The notes: a model not told the origin generated them from the letters alone. Positions 41,980-52,042 are shown, counted from the stretch's first letter. The stretch is 64,000 bases of DNA from Halococcus agarilyticus (GCF_000334895.1 NZ_BAFM01000008.1:93918-157917); one strand, 5' to 3'. Numbers and translations: made by a program.

Positions 41980-42292
41980 AGTGAGATTCGGGTCATGTGC
42001 TGAGAGACTGCGCGTGTGCCGGTCCGGCGTCGCGCCAGGCTCCCGAGAGGACCTGACCCCGATCGTCGGAGTGGGTCGGTCCGTTCGGTGGTCGGGAGCC
42101 GTTGGCGTGAGGCGCGGACTGTGGCATACAATACTCTCTGGAGGTCGTTCGGCCCGCACGACGGGCCCGTGGGTCCGGACTCGTGACGATGGACCGCTGA
42201 GAGTCCGGAGAACCCGCGTGTACCTGCTCCTATCGGTGGGCGGTAATAAAACCTTTCGCAAAGCGTACCCCGCCGCCAGTCCGTTCGCCCGT
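41980..42292. other. Divergent intergenic region with two hairpins
   Basis: It contains stem ggcccg-cacga-cgggcc (42151-42167) and stem tccggactc / gagtccgga (42174-42182 and 42201-42209). A TATA-like taataaaacc (42244-42253) precedes the gene at 42293. No gene seen. Confidence 0.5.
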
Positions 42293-42787
42293 ATGCGACT
42301 CACCCCGGCCACCGTCGCCGACGAGCGCGAGTGGATCGCGGAGCGCGCCCCGACCGTGGTCCCGTTGCTCAACGACGTTCGCACCGACCTCGCCGCCGCC
42401 TTCGATACCGAGGTCGGCAGCGTCTCGGCGGACACGTACCGTGCGGAGGTCGATGCGGTGTTCGCCGACGGCGATCTCGCGGTCAACGTCGCCGCGCTCT
42501 CGGGCCTGCTGCGCGATCTCGACGTCGAGGACGACTATCCGGGCTTCGTCGTCGACGAGCTGCTGGGCCGCGAACTCGCCGGGACCATCGCCGGCAACCA
42601 ACCGCTCCGACTGCTCGGTGAGGCCACCTTCCACTACGCCGACGTCACGACACATACCGAGGGCACGGCGGGGCTCGACGATCTCGACGCCGCGCTTGCG
42701 GCCGGCTTTCAGACCCGCCTTCCAGGCTGGGAGTGGACCGCGAGCGAGAGTCCGTTCGCGGTCGATTCCGACGACTCCCGCTCGTGA
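42293..42787 (+). CDS. Conserved haloarchaeal protein of unknown function
   Basis: 164 residues, acidic, soluble, mostly helical: MRLTPATVADEREWIAERAP, TEVGSVSADTYRAEVDAVF, ALSGLLRDLDVEDDYPGFVV, and a C-terminal LPGWEWTASESPF. No known motif recognised. The start is supported by a TATA-like box about 44 bases upstream, and the codon use is like that of neighbouring genes. The next gene, an ABC exporter, begins 115 bases later on the same strand and appears to have its own promoter-like gttttaccgg at 42872-42881. Confidence 0.6.
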   Translation: MRLTPATVADEREWIAERAPTVVPLLNDVRTDLAAAFDTEVGSVSADTYRAEVDAVFADGDLAVNVAALSGLLRDLDVEDDYPGFVVDELLGRELAGTIAGNQPLRLLGEATFHYADVTTHTEGTAGLDDLDAALAAGFQTRLPGWEWTASESPFAVDSDDSRS

Positions 42788-42901
42788 TCGCGTTCGCACG
42801 GCGCGCGCGATGTGTGCGGTGGTGAAGCCGAGAGTATCGGCCAGGCGTGCGGGTTTCCCCAACCCGTTTTACCGGCGACCGCCAACCGCGGAGAACCACC
42901 C

Positions 42902-44833
42902 GTGAGTTCGGACCACGCCCTCGACGCCGAGTACATCGAACAGCGACGCGAGTCGATCGATCACCCGCTTCTCAGACTGTTCGTCGAGTTCGGCCGGGGC
43001 AGCCGCCGGTGGTTCGTCGTCGGCGTGCTGTCGAGCACGCTCGCCCGATTCCTCTCGCTGGTCCCGCCAGTGCTCCTCGGGGTCGCGATCGACGCGCTCT
43101 TCGAGAACACCACCGCGTTCACGCTGCCGTACGTCCCGACGGCGTGGCTGCCCGAGACCACGGCGGCCCAGTTCTGGTTCGCGGTCGCCGTGATGGCGGT
43201 CGCGATGGTCGGGGCCGCCGTATTGAACTTCGTCCGCCAGTCCACGCTCAACCTCTTCTCTCACCGGGTCAAACACGAGGTCCGGACCGCGAGCTACCAG
43301 CGGATGCAGCGCCTCGACATGGAGTTCTTCAACGAGACCCAGACCGGCGAGCTGATGAGCATTCTCTCGAACGACACCAACAGGCTGGAGCAGTTCCTCG
43401 ACTCGATGATGGGCGAGGCGATCCAGCTCGGGGTGCTCATTCTGGGGACGGCCGCGATCCTGACCGCGATCAACCCCCAGCTCGCGGCGGTCACGCTCGC
43501 CGTGATCCCGGTCGCCGGGGCGTTCACCTACTGGTTCATGCGCGTCGCGGAGGAGCGCTACGCCGACGTCCGTTCGTCGGTCGGCGACCTGAACAGCCGG
43601 CTGGAGAACAACCTCGGCGGGATCGAGGTCATCAAGTCCTCGAACACCGAAGGCTACGAGGACGAGCGGGTGCGCGAGCACTCGTATCGGTATTTCCGGC
43701 TCGACTGGCTCGCGCTTCGACTCAACTTCATCTACCGGCCCGGGCTGGAGGCGCTGATCTCGATCTCGTTCGTGCTCACCTTCGTCGTCGGTGGCCTCTG
43801 GGTCGTCGACGGTACGGCCCCCGGTCCCCTCACGGGATCGCTAACCGCCGGCGATCTCGTCACCTTCCTGCTCCTGACCCAGCGCCTCGTCGAGCCACTC
43901 TCGCAGATGGGGACCATCGTCGACCGCTACGAGGACGCCAAAGCCTCCACCAAGCGTATCCTCGGGCTGATGTCGATTCCCGTTTCGATCGAGAACGCGC
44001 CCGACGCGACCGCACTCGATACCGTGGAGGGCCGTGTCGAGTACGATGACGCCTCCTTCGGCTACGACGACGAGCGCGTGCTCCACGACATCGATTTCAC
44101 CGCCGAGCCTGGCGACACCGTCGGCCTCGTCGGCCCGACCGGTGCGGGCAAAACAACCGTTCTGAAGCTGCTCCTCCGGCTGTACGACGTCGACGAGGGA
44201 TCGATCCGGGTCGACGGCCACGACATCCGGGACCTGACGCTCGAAAGCCTCCGCGGGGCGATCGGCTACGTCGGCCAGGAGAACTTCCTGTTCGACGGCA
44301 CGGTGCGGGAGAACATCCGCTACGGGCGGTTCGACGCCGACGACGCGGCGGTGGTCGAGGCCGCAAAGCGCGCGGAGGCCCACGAGTTCATCGCCAACCT
44401 CCCCGAGGGGTACGACACCGACATCGGCGAGCGCGGCGTGAAACTCTCCGGCGGCCAGCGTCAGCGCGTCGCGATCGCGCGGACTATCCTCCAGGATCCC
44501 GCCATTCTGATCTTCGACGAGGCGACCTCGGCGGTCGACACCGAAACCGAGCTCTTGATCCAGCGCTCGATCGACGAGCTCGCCGCCGACCGGACGACGT
44601 TCGCGATCGCCCACCGACTCTCGACGGTGCGCGACGCCGATCGGATCCTCGTGCTCGACGACGGTCGGATCGCCGAACGCGGTACTCACGACGAACTGAT
44701 CGAAGAAGACGGGCTATACGCCAACCTCTGGCGGGTCCAGGCCGGCGAGATCGGCGATCTCCCGAAGGAGTTCGTCGCGCGCGCGAGCGAGCGGATCGCC
44801 CAGCAGACGCCCGACAGCGCCGGGACCGACTGA
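42902..44833 (+). CDS. ABC transporter, fused permease-ATPase (exporter type)
   Basis: 643 residues. The N-terminal transmembrane domain has about six helices, from RWFVVGVLSSTLARFLSLVP; the coupling region LDMEFFNETQTGELMSILSNDTNRLE is typical of half-size exporters. ATPase domain: Walker A GPTGAGKTT, Q-loop VGQENFLFDGTVRENI, signature LSGGQRQRVAIARTIL, Walker B AILIFDEATSAVD and H-loop FAIAHRLST. It works as a homo- or heterodimer and exports lipids, peptides or drugs; the substrate is unknown. The GTG at 42902 (VSSDHALDAEY) is favoured by a TATA-like box 26 bases upstream over the open frame from 42812. Confidence 0.88.
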   Translation: MSSDHALDAEYIEQRRESIDHPLLRLFVEFGRGSRRWFVVGVLSSTLARFLSLVPPVLLGVAIDALFENTTAFTLPYVPTAWLPETTAAQFWFAVAVMAVAMVGAAVLNFVRQSTLNLFSHRVKHEVRTASYQRMQRLDMEFFNETQTGELMSILSNDTNRLEQFLDSMMGEAIQLGVLILGTAAILTAINPQLAAVTLAVIPVAGAFTYWFMRVAEERYADVRSSVGDLNSRLENNLGGIEVIKSSNTEGYEDERVREHSYRYFRLDWLALRLNFIYRPGLEALISISFVLTFVVGGLWVVDGTAPGPLTGSLTAGDLVTFLLLTQRLVEPLSQMGTIVDRYEDAKASTKRILGLMSIPVSIENAPDATALDTVEGRVEYDDASFGYDDERVLHDIDFTAEPGDTVGLVGPTGAGKTTVLKLLLRLYDVDEGSIRVDGHDIRDLTLESLRGAIGYVGQENFLFDGTVRENIRYGRFDADDAAVVEAAKRAEAHEFIANLPEGYDTDIGERGVKLSGGQRQRVAIARTILQDPAILIFDEATSAVDTETELLIQRSIDELAADRTTFAIAHRLSTVRDADRILVLDDGRIAERGTHDELIEEDGLYANLWRVQAGEIGDLPKEFVARASERIAQQTPDSAGTD

Positions 44834-44844
44834 GGGCTTGGCGG

Positions 44845-45277
44845 CTACGACTCGTAGTTCATCTTCACGAACGCCTCCTCGTGATCGTCCACCGTTGCTC
44901 GGTTGTCGAACACCTCGAACCCGCAGGTTTCGTAGAAGGGAACCAACCCCTCACGACAGAGGAGTTCGATCACGTCGATAGCTTCGAGAGCCGGATGCTC
45001 GACGATCGCCTCCATGAGCCGTTCGCCCACCCCTTCGTTGCGCCGCGATTCGGCAACGATCACGTCGTAGACTTCGGCGTAGTAGACGAAATCCCTGAAC
45101 ACGCGCGCCGCCGCAACTAGTTGGTCCGTCTCGCAGCCCAACCGCAAGCGAGGTGTTTTCGAGCGCTTGCTCGACATCGCCCCGCTCGCGGTCGGCCCAC
45201 CACTCGAACTCGCGGTACAGTTCCACGTATTCGTCGGCGTTCTCGGGGCCGAGTTCGACCGCCGCCACGTCGGTCAT
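44845..45277 (-). pseudogene. GNAT N-acetyltransferase, frameshifted
   Basis: Two frames combine into one GNAT of about 143 residues. The start frame (45277 downward) reads MTDVAAVELGPENADEYVEL through ENTSLAVGL; the second frame continues ETDQLVAAARVFRDFVYYAE, then VIVAESRRNEGVGERLMEAI (the Q/RxxGxG/A acetyl-CoA loop) and VPFYETCGFEVF. The join is near 45133-45140, where one extra base breaks the frame; removing it gives GL-ETDQLV. Substrate unknown. It ends 11 bases after the ABC exporter gene, convergently. It may be a real pseudogene or a sequencing error. Confidence 0.75.
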
Positions 45278-45359
45278 GGTTGGTGGTCACGTCGATCTTG
45301 ACGTAGTTCTACCGACAATCAACCGATCCTACAAACCCTGACACCAATGAAAACCGCAG

Positions 45360-45430
45360 GCCACACGCCTCCCCAACCGACTCCTTCGCCCCGCTCACTT
45401 TGTTCACTCGGTTCAGTCATCCCTCGCGCG
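45360..45430 (-). repeat. Dispersed GAGGGATGA repeat, copy 3 (inverted)
   Basis: Read on the minus strand it has the same end blocks as the other copies: gcgagggatgactgaaccga at one end and gtcggttggggaggcgtgtg followed by gc at the other. It abuts the 15-bp hairpin at 45426-45458. Confidence 0.7.
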
Positions 45431-45458
45431 AGTCGCACGCTTCGCGTGCGACTCGCGC
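45426..45458. repeat. Perfect 15-bp hairpin with TTC loop
   Basis: The arms gcgcgagtcgcacgc and gcgtgcgactcgcgc flank ttc. It is the longest perfect stem noticed in the window and sits at the edge of repeat copy 3. Confidence 0.75.
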
Positions 45459-45686
45459 GCCAACCGCCCCACAACAGAGGTCACAAATCAGTCGATCCCG
45501 GTTGTTGGCCACGATCTTCACGTTCGGGCATCGAATTTATGCCGTTGCGGCTGTTCCCAGCGAGTATGCACGACTGGCTCGACGTGCGGTTCGCCATCCG
45601 CCGAGTCGGTCGTCGGTTCCCGTTCCCGCCGGGTGGCTCCTGAGCCACCCCCACATTTTTCGCCGCGTTCGGCCGAACCGCACCGC

Positions 45687-45695
45687 GTTTAAACC
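45687..45695 (+). promoter_or_regulatory. TATA box for proS
   Basis: The palindromic gtttaaacc is centred 26 bases before the ATG at 45717; this is one of the clearest promoters in the window. Confidence 0.65.
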
Positions 45696-45716
45696 GTCCC
45701 GGAAACAGCAGTACGT

Positions 45717-47177
45717 ATGAGCGAGCCAGAGACACAGGAGCTCGGGATCACCGAGTCGAAGGAGCACAGCCCCGGCGAGTGGTACGCCGAAGTCGTCCAG
45801 AAGGCGGGTCTCGCGGACTACGCCCCGATGGGCGGGTTCATCGTCACGCGCCCCCGCGGGTACGCCCTCTGGGAGCGCATCCAGGATCACCTCGATGGGT
45901 GGTTCAAGGATACGGGAGTGCAGAACGCCTACTTCCCGCTGTTCATCCCCGAGAGCTACCTCGAACGCGAAAAGGACATCGTCGAGGGGTTCGACCCCGA
46001 GGTGGCGTGGGTAACGCAGGCCGGCAACGACGAACTCGACGAGCGCCTCGCGGTCCGACCCACCAGCGAGTCGATCATCACGCCGTTCATGAGCCAGTGG
46101 ATCCGGAGCCACCGCGACCTCCCGATGCGACTGAACCAGTGGTGTTCGGTGGTGCGCTGGGAGGCAACGGATACGAAACCGTTCTTCCGCACGAAAGAGT
46201 TCCTCTGGCAGGAGGGCCACACCGCCCACCGCGACGAGGCAAGCGCGTGGGAGGAGACCATGCTTCGACTCGACCAGTACCGCCGACTCCACGAGGACGT
46301 GCTCGCGCTCCCGGTGCTGGAGGGCCGCAAGCCCGAACACGACAAGTTCCCCGGTGCGCACACCACCGCGGCGATCGAGTCGCTGATGCCCGACGGCAAG
46401 GCACTCCAGTCCGCCACCAGTCACTACCTGGGTGATGGGTTCGCCGAGGCGTTCGACGTGACCTACGTCGACGAGGACGAGAACGAACACGTCGCCCACA
46501 CCGCCTCGTGGGGGCTGTCGTGGCGCGCGCTCGGCGGGATGATCATGACCCATTCGGACGACCAGGGACTCAGCCTCCCGCCGACGCTCGCGCCCGAGCA
46601 GGTGGTCGTCGTGCCGATCTGGCAGGAAGACACCCGCGACGAGGTGCTGGAGTACGCTGCCGACCTCGCCGCGGAGCTCGACGAGGCGGGCCACCGGGTC
46701 GAACTCGACGACCGCGACGAGCGCAACCCCGGGTTCAAGTTCAACGAGTGGGAGCTCAAGGGCGTCCCGCTCCGGATCGAGATCGGGCCGAACGAGGTCG
46801 AGGACAACGAAGCGACCGTCGTCCACCGCCCCGACGGCGAGTCGGCGGTCGAGGACCGCGAGGGGATCGCCGGCGCGGTCGGCGACCATCTCGATACGAT
46901 CCACGCGAAGCTCTACGCCGCCGCCGAACAGGACTTGGAGGAGAACGTCCGCGAGGCCGAGAGTCGCAACGAGCTGCTGGGAACCATCGGCCAGCATGGC
47001 GGTCTCGTCAAAACTGGCTGGTGCGGCGACGAGGACTGCGAGGCCGCGATCAAGGACGAGATCGCCGCCGAGATCGTGCTGGTGCCCCTCGAACGCGACA
47101 CCGACCCCGTTCACGAGGAGTGTGTGGTCTGTGACGATGCAGCGGTCGAGACGGCATACTTCGCCAAGTCCTACTGA
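45717..47177 (+). CDS. proS: Prolyl-tRNA synthetase, archaeal type
   Basis: 486 residues, the archaeal/eukaryal-type length. Class II motifs: motif 1 around FKDTGVQNAYFPLFIPESYL, motif 2 RWEATDTKPFFRTKEFLWQE, motif 3 SWGLSWRALGGMIMTHSDDQ. The anticodon-binding domain follows (VVVVPIWQED), and a C-terminal zinc-type segment has CGDEDCEAA and ECVVCDD, ending in a terminal tyrosine (FAKSY). It charges tRNA-Pro in the cytosol. The ATG at 45717 is fixed by the promoter 26 bases upstream. Confidence 0.96.
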   Translation: MSEPETQELGITESKEHSPGEWYAEVVQKAGLADYAPMGGFIVTRPRGYALWERIQDHLDGWFKDTGVQNAYFPLFIPESYLEREKDIVEGFDPEVAWVTQAGNDELDERLAVRPTSESIITPFMSQWIRSHRDLPMRLNQWCSVVRWEATDTKPFFRTKEFLWQEGHTAHRDEASAWEETMLRLDQYRRLHEDVLALPVLEGRKPEHDKFPGAHTTAAIESLMPDGKALQSATSHYLGDGFAEAFDVTYVDEDENEHVAHTASWGLSWRALGGMIMTHSDDQGLSLPPTLAPEQVVVVPIWQEDTRDEVLEYAADLAAELDEAGHRVELDDRDERNPGFKFNEWELKGVPLRIEIGPNEVEDNEATVVHRPDGESAVEDREGIAGAVGDHLDTIHAKLYAAAEQDLEENVREAESRNELLGTIGQHGGLVKTGWCGDEDCEAAIKDEIAAEIVLVPLERDTDPVHEECVVCDDAAVETAYFAKSY

Positions 47178-47323
47178 TCTCGCCGCACGTCTTCCATCTT
47201 TCGAACCCTCTGAGACGCATTGACAACCGTTCGTCAGAAATGGTAACTGCCTTATTTGGTACAAGCACACATATAGTCCTTCAGGGACAACCTCTTATTG
47301 GACACCAGGGTAGCGGGCCGCAT

Positions 47324-50300
47324 ATGACCCAGCAGCCACCCTCCGGAGAGGGTTCGGCGGCCACGGCAGGCCTCGCCGATCCCACGGACGTACGGGCGAA
47401 CTGCGGCGTCGGCGTCGTCATGGATCTCGACGGCGGGACCGACCGTTCGGTCGTCGCCGACGGTCTCGAACTCCTCGCGAACCTCGAACACCGCGGCACG
47501 ACCGGAGCCGAGGAGTCGACCGGCGACGGCGCGGGGATCATGGTCCAGACCCCACACGACTTCTTCGCCGACGAACTCGACATCTCACTGCCCGACTCCT
47601 ATGCTGTCGGCTCGCTGTTTCTCCCGCAGGACGACGAAGCCCGCGAGGAACTCCAGACTCTCGTCGCCGACACGCTCGCCGAGTACGACCTCTCAGTACG
47701 TCACTGGCGATCGGTCCCGACCGACAACGGCGATCTCGGGCAGACGGCGCTCGATTCCGAACCCGCGGTCTATCAGGCGTTCGTCGTCCCGGAGGCGGAC
47801 GATCCGATCGACGACGAGTCGTTCGACCATCGGCTCTACGTCGGCCGGCGTGCCATCGAGAAGCGTGTCACGGAGCACGATCCCGACGGGAGCGAGCGCT
47901 TCTACATCTGTTCGCTCGACCGTCAGACACTCGTCTACAAGGGTCTGCTGAAGGGCGACCAGCTCGCGGGCTACTACCCCGATCTCACCGATTCCCGACT
48001 CCGTTCGACGTTCGTCCTCGTTCACGCGCGCTTTTCGACCAACACGCTCGGTGCGTGGCATCTCGCGCACCCGTATCGGGGAATCATCCACAACGGCGAG
48101 ATCAACACCATCCAGGGGAACGTCAACTGGATGCGCGCGCGCGAGACCGACGTCAGCACCGAGAAATTCGACGTCGATGCGGTGAAGCCCGTGATCGCCG
48201 ACGAGAACCAATCCGACACCGCGAGCGTCGACAACGCCCTGGAACTCCTGATGCAATCGGGCCGGGACCTGCCCCACGCGCTACGACTCCTGATTCCGGA
48301 GGCCTTCAGGGGGGAAGAGCACGACATGAGCGACGAGCGCGAGGCGTTCTACGACTTCCACGCCTCGCTCTCGGAGCCGTGGGACGGCCCCGCGCTGGTG
48401 GCGGCCACCGACGGCACCCGGGTCGGCGCGGTGCTCGACCGCAACGGGTTTCGGCCCTGCCGGTACGAAGTCACGACCGACGACCGCCTAGTGATGGCGT
48501 CCGAAACCGGTGCGCTCGATCTCGACCCGGCCGAGGTCGAGGAGCGCGGCCGGCTCGAACCAGGCCAGCTGTTCCTCGCCGATCCCGAGGAGGGGCGGGT
48601 CGTGCCCGACGCGGAGGTGTTCGACGACCTCACCGATCCGAAGTACGCCGAGTGGGTCGAACAGGAACAGGTCCAGCTTGACGATATCGCCGGCGACGCG
48701 GCACACGAGCACGCCGAGCGCGAATCAGGCGAGACGGTCGGCGACCTGCGTTCCCATCAGGCGCTCTACGGCTACACCCACGACGAACTCGACAACCTGC
48801 TCGAACCGATGGCGACCAAGGGCAAGGACCCAGTCGGGTCGATGGGCGACGACACCCCTCTATCCGTTCTCTCGCAGTTCAACCGCCCCCTCTTTACGTA
48901 CTTCAAACAGCTGTTCGCGCAAGTCACCAACCCGCCGCTGGATTACATCCGCGAGGAGCTCGTGACCTCGCTCGAAACCCGGCTCGGCCACCAGCGCAAC
49001 CTCCTCGACGAGTCGCCGGCACACGCTCGCCAGCTCGTCTGTGACTCGCCGGTGCTCTCGGACGCCGAGACGGCGGCGGTCAAGGAACTCGATGGTGACG
49101 GCGCGAACGGCCTCACCACGGAAACGATCGACATCACGTACGACTCCGATACCGACCTCGAAACCGCGGTCGAGCGCGTCCGCGAGGAGGTCACCGCCGC
49201 GGCCGAGGCGGGCCACGACGTGCTCGTGCTCTCCGATCGAGCGGCGAGCGCGGATCGGGTACCGATTCCGAGCCTGCTCGCGACTGGCGGGGTCCACCAC
49301 CACCTCGTGCGCAACGGGCTCCGCAACCACGTCGGGCTCGTCGTCGAGTCCGGCGATCCACGGGCAGTCCACCACCTCGCGACGCTCGTGGGCTACGGCG
49401 CTGGCGCGGTCAACCCGTATCTCGCCTATCAGACCATCGCGGATCTCACCGCGGGGGCTGACGGCGCGGCGCGCGAGGAAGCCGTCGCGTCGTACGTCGG
49501 TGCGCTCGAAGACGGCCTGCTGAAGACGATGTCGAAGATGGGGATTTCCACCGTCCAGAGCTACCAGGGAGCGCAGATCTTCGAGGCCGTCGGGCTGGAG
49601 TCGGACTTCGTCACCGAATACTTCGAGGGCACTACCGCCCGGACCGAGGGGATCGGGATCGACGAGATCGAGACGGACCTCCACGATCGCCACGCGATCG
49701 CGTTCGGCGACGATCCCGACATCGAGCGCCAGGGCGAGTACGAACACCGCTCGGACGGGATCTTCCACGAGTGGAACCCCCAATCCGTCGGCGCGCTCCA
49801 GCAGGCCGTCCGGCGGGGTGACTACGAGCAGTATCAGGAGTTCGCTCGGCTGATGAACGACCAGAACGAGGAGCTCCAGACGCTCCGGGGCCTGCTCGAA
49901 TTCGACAGTTCCCGGGAATCGATCCCGATCGAGGACGTCGAGCCGGTCCACGAGATCGTCGAGCGGTTCTCGACGGCGGCGATGAGCCTCGGGAGCCTCT
50001 CGCCCGAGATGCACGAGACGAACTCGATCGCGATGAACAGGCTGGGCGCGAAATCGAACACCGGTGAGGGTGGCGAGCCGCCCGAACGGTTCGGCACCGA
50101 GAAGGAGTGCACCGTCAAACAGGTCGCGTCGGGCCGGTTCGGCGTCACCTCGGAGTATCTCTCCTCAGCCGACGAGCTCCAGATCAAGATGGCACAGGGG
50201 AGCAAGCCGGGCGAGGGCGGCCACCTTCCCGGGAAGAAGGTCAACGAGATGATCGCGCACGTCCGGTACGCCACGCCCGGTGTGGGGTTGATCTCGCCGC

Positions 50301-51925
50301 CGCCGCTCCACGACATCTACTCGATCGAGGACCTGAAACAGCTGATCCACGACCTGAAGGCCGCCAATCCGGCGGCCGACATCAACGTCAAACTCGTGAG
50401 CGAGGCGGGGATCGGCACGATCGCAGCCGGTGTGGCGAAGGCCAACGCCGACGTCGTCCACATCTCGGGCCACTCCGGCGGGACGGGCGCGAGCCCCCGC
50501 ACCTCGATCAAGAACGCGGGACTGCCGTGGGAGCTCGGACTCGCCGAGGCGAACCAGCTCCTCCGCGAGACCAGGCTCCGCTCGCGTATCCGCGTCTCGG
50601 CCGACGGTGGGATGAAGACCGGGCGGGACGTCGCGGTCGCGGCGCTGCTGGGGGCCGAGGAGTACATCTTCGGGACCGCCTCCCTCGTGACCTCGGGCTG
50701 TGTGATGGCCCGCCAGTGCCACGAGAACACCTGTCCTGTCGGCGTGGCGACCCAGCGCGAGGAACTTCGGGAACGGTTCCCCGGCGAGCCCGAACACGTC
50801 GTGAACTACATGACGTTCATCGCCCAGGAGCTCCGCGAGATCATGGCCGAACTCGGTTTCGAGACCGTCGAGGAGATGGTCGGCCGGCCTGGCGTCCTCC
50901 GCCAGCGCGACGACGTCACCCAGGAGAAGGCCAAGAAGCTCGATCTCTCCGCGGTGCTCGCCGAGCCGTGGGCCGACGGCGACGCGAGCGGGGAGGGAGA
51001 GGGGAGCAGTGACGAGCAGCGGACCAAGACCAGAGAGCAGAACCACGAGATCGACGACCAGCTCGACAACGAACTGATCGCCGACGCCGAGCCGGCGATC
51101 GAGCGCGGCGAATCCATCCACCTCGACCGGGAGATCTCGAACGTCGATCGCGCGGTCGGTGCGACCCTCTCGAACGAGATCTCGAAGCGCCACGGCGGCG
51201 ACGGGCTCGACGAGAACTCCATTACTGTGGACTTCGACGGCGTCGCGGGCCAGAGCTTCGGGGCTTTCCTCGCGGCAGGCGTCACGCTGAACCTGACCGG
51301 GACCGCGAACGACTACGTCGGCAAGGGGCTCTCGGGCGGGAAGCTCGTCGTCAACACGCCCGAACGCGCCCCCTACGAGCCCGAGAAGAACGTCCTGATC
51401 GGCAACGTCGCGCTCTACGGTGCGACCCAGGGCGAGGTGTACGTCAACGGGAAGGCGGGTGAGCGGTTCGCGGTCCGAAACTCCGGGGTGAAAGGGGTCG
51501 TCGAGTCGGTCGGCGATCACGGCTGTGAGTACATGACCGGCGGCGCGATCGCGGTGCTCGGCGAGACGGGGAAGAACTTCGCCGCCGGAATGTCCGGCGG
51601 GGTCGCGTACGTCCTCGACCGCGAGGGCGACTTCGAGTCCTCGGTCAACCACGGGATGGTGAGCACCACTCGGGAGCTGGAGGACAAGGACCGAGAGATG
51701 CTCCGTCGCCTCGTCGCAAACCACGTCGCCTACACCGGCTCGGATCGCGGCGAGTACGTCCTTGACAACTGGGAGACGGAGTTGGAGCACGTCGTGAAGG
51801 TGATGCCCGACGCCTACGCCGAGGTCATCGAAGAGCGCGAGAGCGCCGACGTCCGCACGCAGCCGCCCGCTCACGCGACGACCGCGGGCAGTGAGCGGCC
51901 GGTCGTCGAAGGCGGGGCGGACTGA
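47324..51925 (+). CDS. gltB: Glutamate synthase, large subunit
   Basis: 1533 residues, full length. A 26-residue propeptide precedes Cys27 (RANCGVGVV), the amidotransferase nucleophile released by processing. Domains in order: class II glutaminase (27 to about 420), central domain, FMN-binding synthase domain (SKPGEGGHLPGKKV, HSGGTGASPRTS) with the 3Fe-4S cysteines C-x5-C-x4-C (CVMARQCHENTC), and the C-terminal GxGxG beta-helix. A Gly/Glu/Ser-rich insertion (about residues 1217-1235) looks like a halophile linker. It makes two glutamates from glutamine and 2-oxoglutarate, probably with ferredoxin or NAD(P)H. No small subunit gene is adjacent. Confidence 0.95.
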   Translation: MTQQPPSGEGSAATAGLADPTDVRANCGVGVVMDLDGGTDRSVVADGLELLANLEHRGTTGAEESTGDGAGIMVQTPHDFFADELDISLPDSYAVGSLFLPQDDEAREELQTLVADTLAEYDLSVRHWRSVPTDNGDLGQTALDSEPAVYQAFVVPEADDPIDDESFDHRLYVGRRAIEKRVTEHDPDGSERFYICSLDRQTLVYKGLLKGDQLAGYYPDLTDSRLRSTFVLVHARFSTNTLGAWHLAHPYRGIIHNGEINTIQGNVNWMRARETDVSTEKFDVDAVKPVIADENQSDTASVDNALELLMQSGRDLPHALRLLIPEAFRGEEHDMSDEREAFYDFHASLSEPWDGPALVAATDGTRVGAVLDRNGFRPCRYEVTTDDRLVMASETGALDLDPAEVEERGRLEPGQLFLADPEEGRVVPDAEVFDDLTDPKYAEWVEQEQVQLDDIAGDAAHEHAERESGETVGDLRSHQALYGYTHDELDNLLEPMATKGKDPVGSMGDDTPLSVLSQFNRPLFTYFKQLFAQVTNPPLDYIREELVTSLETRLGHQRNLLDESPAHARQLVCDSPVLSDAETAAVKELDGDGANGLTTETIDITYDSDTDLETAVERVREEVTAAAEAGHDVLVLSDRAASADRVPIPSLLATGGVHHHLVRNGLRNHVGLVVESGDPRAVHHLATLVGYGAGAVNPYLAYQTIADLTAGADGAAREEAVASYVGALEDGLLKTMSKMGISTVQSYQGAQIFEAVGLESDFVTEYFEGTTARTEGIGIDEIETDLHDRHAIAFGDDPDIERQGEYEHRSDGIFHEWNPQSVGALQQAVRRGDYEQYQEFARLMNDQNEELQTLRGLLEFDSSRESIPIEDVEPVHEIVERFSTAAMSLGSLSPEMHETNSIAMNRLGAKSNTGEGGEPPERFGTEKECTVKQVASGRFGVTSEYLSSADELQIKMAQGSKPGEGGHLPGKKVNEMIAHVRYATPGVGLISPPPLHDIYSIEDLKQLIHDLKAANPAADINVKLVSEAGIGTIAAGVAKANADVVHISGHSGGTGASPRTSIKNAGLPWELGLAEANQLLRETRLRSRIRVSADGGMKTGRDVAVAALLGAEEYIFGTASLVTSGCVMARQCHENTCPVGVATQREELRERFPGEPEHVVNYMTFIAQELREIMAELGFETVEEMVGRPGVLRQRDDVTQEKAKKLDLSAVLAEPWADGDASGEGEGSSDEQRTKTREQNHEIDDQLDNELIADAEPAIERGESIHLDREISNVDRAVGATLSNEISKRHGGDGLDENSITVDFDGVAGQSFGAFLAAGVTLNLTGTANDYVGKGLSGGKLVVNTPERAPYEPEKNVLIGNVALYGATQGEVYVNGKAGERFAVRNSGVKGVVESVGDHGCEYMTGGAIAVLGETGKNFAAGMSGGVAYVLDREGDFESSVNHGMVSTTRELEDKDREMLRRLVANHVAYTGSDRGEYVLDNWETELEHVVKVMPDAYAEVIEERESADVRTQPPAHATTAGSERPVVEGGAD

Positions 51926-52042
51926 CACGGTTTCGAAAGCGAATCTAACTGCGTGATCGGCCGTCGCACGATAACGTACGTGCTATCTCAGAGTGGGTTT
52001 CGTAACCACAACAGCGGAAAGTGGGGAGCCCCAACCACTCCC

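Larger units (their letters stand above)
45278..45716. other. Divergent intergenic region with repeat copy 3 and a 15-bp hairpin
   Basis: It contains dispersed repeat copy 3 in reverse orientation (45360-45430), a perfect 15-bp stem (45426-45458) and the proS promoter (45687-45695). The remaining sequence shows no supported gene. Confidence 0.6.

Noticed and set aside
42812..42901. Longer N-terminus for the ABC exporter from the ATG at 42812
   Set aside because: It would overlap a TATA-like box and add 30 residues unlike the family. The GTG at 42902 has proper promoter spacing.
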